Source: an uncultured Pseudomonadota bacterium (GTDB taxonomy: Bacteria; Pseudomonadota; Gammaproteobacteria; Burkholderiales; SG8-39). Taken from it: 61,549 nucleotides of DNA. Within the stretch, counting starts at the first letter, position 1. The number at the start of each line of letters is the position of its first letter. The notes beneath the pieces are model-generated. The model saw only the letters and a list, made by a program, of their open reading frames with translations. It had not been told where the DNA came from and ran no database searches. This document shows, in pieces, positions 58,937-61,549 of this stretch. The stretch lies in the NCBI GenBank assembly GCA_903909415.1, contig CAIVVS010000168.1:1-61549 (forward strand), in the 5' to 3' direction. Position numbers and translations under genes: made by a program.

Positions 58937-58954
58937 TTTGACTATCTGGTCAAA
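58937..58954. promoter_or_regulatory. Operator-like site 2 (perfect inverted repeat TTTGAC-TATCTG-GTCAAA)
   Basis: Perfect 6-bp arms around six bases. It lies 63 bases before the cupin ATG, near where its promoter is expected. A TetR-type repressor would suit this size and symmetry; the TetR gene is the second gene downstream, which is the common auto-regulated layout. Confidence 0.55.
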
Positions 58955-59016
58955 CTTCGGCTAGGGTTCGCCCATCGCGCCCGCCGGGGCGCGGCTATCC
59001 ACAGGAGAGAACCGCC

Positions 59017-59553
59017 ATGTCCGCAGCCCGCCACCCCATGCCCCCGGAAGTCGCCAGCCTCACGCTGGACGAGATCGCGCAGAAGTACACCGGCCGCTTC
59101 CGCGACAAGCGCCCCGACTGGTACGCGTTCGAGGACGCGAAGATCGAGGGCTACAAGCGCGCCCAGCACCGCTTCATCGGCGCCGGCGGCTCGGGCAAGT
59201 ACGACGACCCCACGGTGATCCCGGCGCGCGGCCACACCCTGTCGATCATGTACGTCGAGCCCGGCCAGGGCAACGCGCCGCACACCCACGAGGTCGAGGA
59301 GACGTTCTTCGTGCTCGAGGGCCTGCTGAACGTGTTCATAGAGGACGAGAAGGGCAACCGCCGCGAGGTGCGCCTGAGCAAGTGGGAGTGCGTCGCCTGC
59401 CCGCCCGGCGTGATCCACGGCTATGTCAACGACAGCCTGGAGCCGTGCTATTTCCAGGTGATGCTCGGCCGCGCCAAGCCGGAGACCATGGGCTATGCGG
59501 ACGACAGCCTGTACAAGAACCGTGATGCCCACCTGAAGGCGAAGGCGGCCTGA
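59017..59553 (+). CDS. Cupin-domain protein
   Basis: A 178-residue cytosolic protein with one cupin barrel. Metal ligands are visible: H89 and H91 (PHTHEVEETF), E95 and H134 (GVIHGYV), the 3-His-1-Glu set of dioxygenase or isomerase cupins. AGGAGAGAACC is a good ribosome site. It is followed after 23 bases by the TetR gene. It could be an oxidative ring-cleavage enzyme or a sugar/organic acid isomerase, but the substrate cannot be read. Confidence 0.88.
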   Translation: MSAARHPMPPEVASLTLDEIAQKYTGRFRDKRPDWYAFEDAKIEGYKRAQHRFIGAGGSGKYDDPTVIPARGHTLSIMYVEPGQGNAPHTHEVEETFFVLEGLLNVFIEDEKGNRREVRLSKWECVACPPGVIHGYVNDSLEPCYFQVMLGRAKPETMGYADDSLYKNRDAHLKAKAA

Positions 59554-59576
59554 GCCGCCGCGGCGCCCGCCCGCGC

Positions 59577-60266
59577 ATGGCCGAGCGCAAGCCCGGGCGG
59601 GCCGCCGCCGCTGCGAAGCCGGTTCGCGCCGGCACGCTGCGGACCCGCGACACCATCCTGGCCGCGGCGACCGCCTCGTTCGCCGAGCGCGGCTACGACG
59701 GCGCGCGCATCGACGAGATCGCGCTGCGCGCGGGCGTCCCCAAGAACCTGCTTTACTACCATTTCGGGGACAAGGACGGCCTGTTCACCGCCGTGCTGGA
59801 GTCGGTGTACGAGTCGATACGCGCGCGCCAGGACGCCCTGGACCTGGACCACCCCGATCCGCGCGAGGCGCTCCGGCAGCTGGTGCAGTTCACCGGCAGG
59901 ATCTGGGTGAGGTACCCGGAATTCCTGCGGCTGCTGCACAGCGAGAACCTGCACGATGCCCGCCACATCCAGGCATCCGCTTCGATCCGGCAGCTCTACC
60001 AGCCGCTGCTGGGCAACCTGCGCTCGCTGGTGAAGCGCGGCCAGGAAGCCGGGCTGTTTCGAGACCGGGTGGACCCGGTCGAACTCTACATCTCGATCTC
60101 TTCGCTGTCGGCGCACTACATCTCGAACCACCGCACGCTGGAGGTCCTGCTGGGCGTGCGCCTGATGGGGCCGGCACGGGTGCGGCGCAGGCTCGACCAT
60201 GCCGCCGACGTGATCCTCGCCTGGCTGGAGCGTCCGGCGCGGCCTGCGGGGCGCGGCACCGCCTGA
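59577..60266 (+). CDS. TetR/AcrR-family transcriptional regulator
   Basis: A 229-residue repressor. The N-terminal helix-turn-helix is typical: RDTILAAATASFAERGYDGARIDEIALRAGVPKNLLYYHFGDKDGLFTAVLESVYESI. A 20-residue basic lead (GRAAAAAKPVRAG) precedes it. The C-terminal part is helical (FLRLLHSENLHDARHIQAS). It probably controls the cupin gene and the divergent Bug gene through the two inverted repeats at 58863-58954 and itself. The ligand is unknown. Confidence 0.9.
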   Translation: MAERKPGRAAAAAKPVRAGTLRTRDTILAAATASFAERGYDGARIDEIALRAGVPKNLLYYHFGDKDGLFTAVLESVYESIRARQDALDLDHPDPREALRQLVQFTGRIWVRYPEFLRLLHSENLHDARHIQASASIRQLYQPLLGNLRSLVKRGQEAGLFRDRVDPVELYISISSLSAHYISNHRTLEVLLGVRLMGPARVRRRLDHAADVILAWLERPARPAGRGTA

Positions 60267-60372
60267 GCGCCCGGGCCCTTCCAGTCCCGTCCCGTCCCGT
60301 TCCGGTGCGGGCATTCACGGTGCGGAAGTTGCTTTGCTAGGATGGGACTTCAACGCCACCCGGAGCCGCACA

Positions 60373-61383
60373 ATGAACCGCAAAGAACCCCTGACCCGAG
60401 TCCTCGCGTCGCGCGCGGGACGCATCGCCTCCGTCGCGGCCGCGCTGCTGCTCGCGGCCCTGCCCGGCCAGGCCGTCGCGCAGGCCTGGCCGTCCCGGCC
60501 GCTCGCGCTGGTCGTGACCGTTCCCGCCGGTGGCTCGATCGACGCCATGGCGCGCCTGATCGCCCCCGAGCTGGGCAAGGCGATCGGCCAGACGGTCGTG
60601 GTGGAGAACCGCGCCGGGGCGAGCGGCAACATCGCCGCCGAGTACGTGGCCAAGGCGCCCGCCGACGGCCATACCATGCTCATCCTCAGTTCGAGCACGT
60701 TCACGCTCAACCCGCACGTGTTCGCGACGCTTCCCTTCGACCCGGTGAAGGACTTCGCCCCGGTCGTGATGCCCGCGCGCCTGAACCTCCTGCTGGTGGT
60801 GCATCCCAAGCTGAACGTCACCACCGTGGCGCAGTTCATCGACCTGCTCAAGTCGCAGCCGGGCAAGCTCAACTACGGGTCCTCAGGCGCAGGCACCACG
60901 CCCCACCTGGGCGGGGAGATCTTCGCGCTGCGCACCGGCACCTCGGCGAACCACATCCCCTACAAGGGCATCGCGCCGGCGCTCAACGACCTGCTGTCGG
61001 GCCAGACCGATTTCATGTTCGATTCCGCCAGCTCGGTGCCGCATGTCCGGGCCGGCAAGCTGCGCGCGCTGGCCGTCGTGGGCCCCAGCCGCCTGGCCGC
61101 GCTGCCGGACGTCGCCACCTTCCGTGAACTCGGCATCAACGACATGGAAGTGGCGGGGGGCTGGTACGGCATCTTCATGCCGGCTGCGACGCCGCGCGAC
61201 GTGGTCACCCGGCTTAACGCCGAGGCGGTGAAGATCCTGCGCATGCCCGCCACGATCGAGCGCCTGAGCGCCATTGGACTGGTGCCCGCGAGCTCCACGC
61301 CGGCGGAGTTGGGCGCCGCGCTGCGCGACGACCTCCAGCGGCTCGGCCCCATCGTCAAGGCGGCGAAGATCACGCCCCAGTAA
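60373..61383 (+). CDS. Bug-family TTT substrate-binding protein
   Basis: A 336-residue receptor. Signal peptide RVLASRAGRIASVAAALLLA and cut near AVAQ, then AWPSRPLALVVTVPAGGSIDAMARLIAPELGK, VENRAGASGNIAAEYVAKAPADGHTMLILS and IPYKGIAPALNDLLSGQTDFMFD. The start is ATG at 60373; an upstream in-frame Met (60334) does not give a better signal. The preceding spacer holds several CCCGT repeats (about 60284-60300). The ligand is unknown. It is separated from the TetR gene by 106 bases. Confidence 0.93.
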   Translation: MNRKEPLTRVLASRAGRIASVAAALLLAALPGQAVAQAWPSRPLALVVTVPAGGSIDAMARLIAPELGKAIGQTVVVENRAGASGNIAAEYVAKAPADGHTMLILSSSTFTLNPHVFATLPFDPVKDFAPVVMPARLNLLLVVHPKLNVTTVAQFIDLLKSQPGKLNYGSSGAGTTPHLGGEIFALRTGTSANHIPYKGIAPALNDLLSGQTDFMFDSASSVPHVRAGKLRALAVVGPSRLAALPDVATFRELGINDMEVAGGWYGIFMPAATPRDVVTRLNAEAVKILRMPATIERLSAIGLVPASSTPAELGAALRDDLQRLGPIVKAAKITPQ

Positions 61384-61391
61384 CCGCGGCA

Positions 61392-61411
61392 CCCGGCCCG
61401 CGCGGGCCGGG
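61392..61411. repeat. Perfect 20-bp palindrome between convergent genes
   Basis: CCCGGCCCGC-GCGGGCCGGG lies nine bases after the Bug stop. It may work as a transcription barrier, but there is no T-run on either strand. Confidence 0.5.
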
Positions 61412-61419
61412 CGGCGGCG

Positions 61420-61549
61420 TCAGCTGCGCCGCTTGCCCGCCGTGCGGCAGCTGTTGATTTCCGCGTCGGTCATCACCGGCTTGATCACGCACAGCCGGAT
61501 CTCTTCCTCCAGGCGCGCCTTCTCGGCGGCGGCGCGTTCAGCCGCCGCC
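61420..61549 (-). CDS. Hypothetical protein, 5' end beyond window
   Basis: The last about 42 codons of a minus-strand gene: an Ala/Glu/Arg-rich helical part (AERAAAEKARLEEEIRLC) and the tail VIKPVMTDAEINSCRTAGKRRS. The two Cys could form a disulfide in a secreted protein. The rest lies outside. The family is not recognised; short secreted proteins with coiled coils, as at 12787-13431, look similar. Confidence 0.5.
   Translation of the reverse strand, partial: AAAERAAAEKARLEEEIRLCVIKPVMTDAEINSCRTAGKRRS

Overview
This is GC-rich (about two thirds G+C) chromosomal DNA from a betaproteobacterium, most likely order Burkholderiales. The supporting signs are the mreBCD-mrdA-rodA block divergent from gatCAB, the metX-metW pair, the ferrooxidans-type gshA beside gshB and a regulatory PTS (EIIA-HPr-EI), and above all six genes for Bug-type periplasmic receptors (tripartite tricarboxylate transporter receptors) without any transporter membrane subunit nearby. 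I see no insertion sequence, prophage, CRISPR array or replication origin. No gene-free stretch exceeds about 300 bases. Species assignment is not possible from this sequence alone.

Layout. 1-1.6 kb: a Bug receptor cut by the window edge and a glyoxalase-like protein. 1.7-9.4 kb (minus): the rod-shape operon mreB-mreC-mreD-mrdA-rodA, ending in two tandem rlpA genes with ATGA overlaps. 9.4-12.8 kb (plus): gatC-gatA-gatB. 12.8-17.1 kb: pyrE with a coupled DUF4124 gene, exonuclease III, a yqjDEK-like membrane-stress operon with a LETM1-like member, and a cyclase-family hydrolase. 17.2-20.2 kb: an AmpG-like permease, then metX-metW behind a leader with an intrinsic terminator and a competing pairing. 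20.4-26.0 kb (minus): gshA, gshB, a TonB-like protein, EIIA-Man, HPr, Enzyme I and an unknown 151-aa protein. 26.1-29.5 kb: a VOC protein, a CaiB/BaiF CoA-transferase, membrane cytochrome c5, tRNA-Arg(CCG) and an MscS channel. 29.6-32.3 kb: an orphan DctP-like binding protein with a membrane HD-GYP/PAS protein. 32.6-36.7 kb: Bug receptor, Tat-exported dienelactone hydrolase, AhpD-like enzyme, small membrane protein and nitronate monooxygenase. 36.7-46.3 kb: housekeeping genes rng, maf, rlmH, rsfS, nadD, proA, holA, lptE and leuS. 46.5-61.5 kb: accessory region with a FecR/SPOR protein, four more Bug receptors, two proteins from different dihydroxyphthalate-decarboxylase-like families, a transglutaminase/DUF2126 protein, an alpha/beta hydrolase, an aldehyde dehydrogenase, a cupin and a TetR regulator.

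How the parts work together. The left half is mostly core cell biology: cell shape, Gln/Asn-tRNA amidation, pyrimidine, methionine and glutathione synthesis, and PTS signalling. The right half is catabolic and sensory, with Bug receptors placed beside single catabolic enzymes. The most interesting non-coding signals are the metX leader (20189-20345), paired GGTCAA/TTGNC operators between a Bug gene and a cupin-TetR pair, and long inverted repeats near predicted -10 boxes. The most interesting gene pair is the DctP-like protein with the HD-GYP/PAS protein, a possible route from periplasmic ligand to c-di-GMP.
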